Positions 63,245-64,000 of a stretch of 64,000 nt of DNA are shown here, in pieces; position 1 is the first letter of the stretch, and each line of letters starts with the position of its first letter. Source of the stretch: Sphingomonas ginkgonis (lineage in GTDB: Bacteria > Pseudomonadota > Alphaproteobacteria > Sphingomonadales > Sphingomonadaceae); contig NZ_RWJF01000001.1 of assembly GCF_003970925.1 (NCBI RefSeq), positions 1-64,000 on the forward strand, written 5' to 3'. The notes beneath the pieces are model-generated. The model was not told the origin of the DNA and ran no database searches. It was given only the letters and a program-made list of their open reading frames with translations. The position numbers and the translations under genes were made by a program.

Positions 63245-63712
63245 ATGGCCAGCCTGCGCTTCGACGATCCGCTGTTCGCGACCTATGCCGTCGCCGCGAC
63301 TCTGATGATCCTCAAGGTTATCGCCATGTCCTGGCTGACCGTAGTCCGGATGATCCGCGCCAACGGTGGCTTCCGCTCGCCCGAGGACCTGCGGCGGACC
63401 CCGCTCAACCCCCACCCGAGCCCCGCCCAGCTCGAACCCAACGACGGGGTCGAGCGGATCCGCCGGATCCAGCTCAACGATCTCGAGAATATCCCCTTCT
63501 TCCTTGCCGCGGGCTTCCTCTACATCCTGACCAGCCCCTCGCTGCTCGCCGCCCGGCTGCTCCTCTACGGCTATGTCGTCTCGCGGCTGCTCCACTTCCT
63601 CGCCTATCTGACCAAGCAGACCCACGAGGTTCGCGCCGCCCTGTGGACGGCGGGATCGCTGATCCTCCTCTACCTGACCGGCCGAAGCCTGCTCGCCGCG
63701 CTCGGGATCTGA
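63245..63712 (+). CDS. MAPEG family membrane protein
   Basis: 155 residues with four membrane helices (LMILKVIAMSWLTVV, IPFFLAAGFLYILT, LLLYGYVVSRLLHFLAYL and ALWTAGSLILLYLTG) and the MAPEG segment ERIRRIQLNDLENIPFF. Members are glutathione-dependent or -related enzymes (microsomal GST, leukotriene synthases). The bacterial role is unknown. GAGGGGGGAAACC precedes the ATG. Confidence 0.9.
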   Translation: MASLRFDDPLFATYAVAATLMILKVIAMSWLTVVRMIRANGGFRSPEDLRRTPLNPHPSPAQLEPNDGVERIRRIQLNDLENIPFFLAAGFLYILTSPSLLAARLLLYGYVVSRLLHFLAYLTKQTHEVRAALWTAGSLILLYLTGRSLLAALGI

Positions 63713-63764
63713 CGTGCCGGCGGGCCTCCCGCCTGACAGCTTGATCCTGACCGGAGCATCGCTC

Positions 63765-64000
63765 GGTTGGACGACCAGCCGCCGACGTCCACCCGCTCGG
63801 TCTCTACCCCGATGCTGGTCGTCGGCGACAGCGCCCGCTCCGCCTTCCCCAGCGCCGAGCCCGCCGGCGGCAGGTCGGGGAGCGGCGCGGCGCAGCCCCG
63901 GGGCTCCCCTCCCGACACAAGGTTGTTAACCCAACCGATTGTCCGCGGTTTAACGGATTCGGCGATAACCCGGATTCATGCTATTCGGAGTCGCAAGGAA
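63765..64000 (+). other. Open frame to the window end, possible partial gene
   Basis: From TTG at 63765 the frame stays open to the end of the window. The first ~50 codons have chromosomal codon bias (Pro/Ser/Ala-rich, hydrophilic); after 63920 the sequence becomes AT-richer, more like an intergenic leader, and an ATG at 63978 in another frame (MLFGVAR) could be the true start of a gene continuing beyond the window. Neither can be assigned. Confidence 0.25.

Noticed and set aside
63670..63918. Minus-strand 82-residue frame after the MAPEG gene
   Set aside because: It overlaps the MAPEG end, has low-complexity composition and no ribosome binding site; the region is left unassigned.

Overview
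The window is about 70% GC, densely packed, and reads as chromosome of an alphaproteobacterium in the Sphingomonadales (Sphingomonas or Sphingomicrobium type). Grounds: a MipZ division ATPase, the tolQRAB-pal and rpmF-plsX-fabH-ihfA-merR orders, a class I lysyl-tRNA synthetase, a ligase-associated DNA repair cluster, and short palindromic intergenic repeats of the kinds common in sphingomonads. These are judgements from recalled families, not database searches. No tRNA, rRNA, CRISPR array, prophage or transposase was seen.

Layout. 1-5337: a GH5 glycanase with C-terminal RTX repeats and its type I secretion ATPase and adaptor, with a strong hairpin between cargo and exporter genes. 5.4-10.6 kb: lytic transglycosylase, YebC, and ruvC-ruvA, then ruvB separated from them by three unrelated genes. 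10.8-12.6 kb: a DUF3089 hydrolase and an HTH/membrane-protein pair facing a double palindrome. 12.7-17.2 kb: ybgC-tolQ-tolR-tolA-tolB-pal. 17.3-23.6 kb: Sel1-like protein, panC, mipZ, a phosphomannomutase/phosphoglucomutase, a lipoprotein-like SDR and a zinc alcohol dehydrogenase. 23.7-26 kb: small orphan genes, some of lower GC. 26-31.3 kb: the ligase-associated exonuclease, helicase and PdeM genes with the ligase itself missing. 31.3-38.2 kb: fused PabB-ADC lyase, dipeptidase, MBL hydrolase, and the rpmF-plsX-fabH-ihfA-merR run. 38.2-46.9 kb: a DinG-type helicase, a predicted 2OG oxygenase, an acyltransferase, a PilZ protein and LysRS. 46.9-50.3 kb: small envelope genes, terC, a zinc-ribbon gene and a YdcH-like/BI-1 pair. 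50.4-54.6 kb: nrdA with two NrdR-like boxes, hemerythrin, and arsC joined to a frameshifted aquaporin. 54.7-64 kb: kinase-fold phosphotransferase, PAS hybrid histidine kinase, CsbD, SGNH esterase, BLUF photoreceptor, prolyl-hydroxylase-like enzyme, two envelope glycosyltransferase-type genes and a MAPEG protein.

The most unusual signal is a structured element present twice on the minus strand, in front of terC (48814-48875) and in front of the YdcH-like/BI-1 operon (50174-50242). Both copies share two conserved blocks held in a closing stem with one compensatory change and a variable internal hairpin, and each is followed by a second hairpin before the ribosome binding site. This looks like a cis-regulatory RNA controlling two membrane-protein genes that lie close together. 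It may be the alphaproteobacterial ybhL leader or something related to it, but that cannot be settled without a covariance search.
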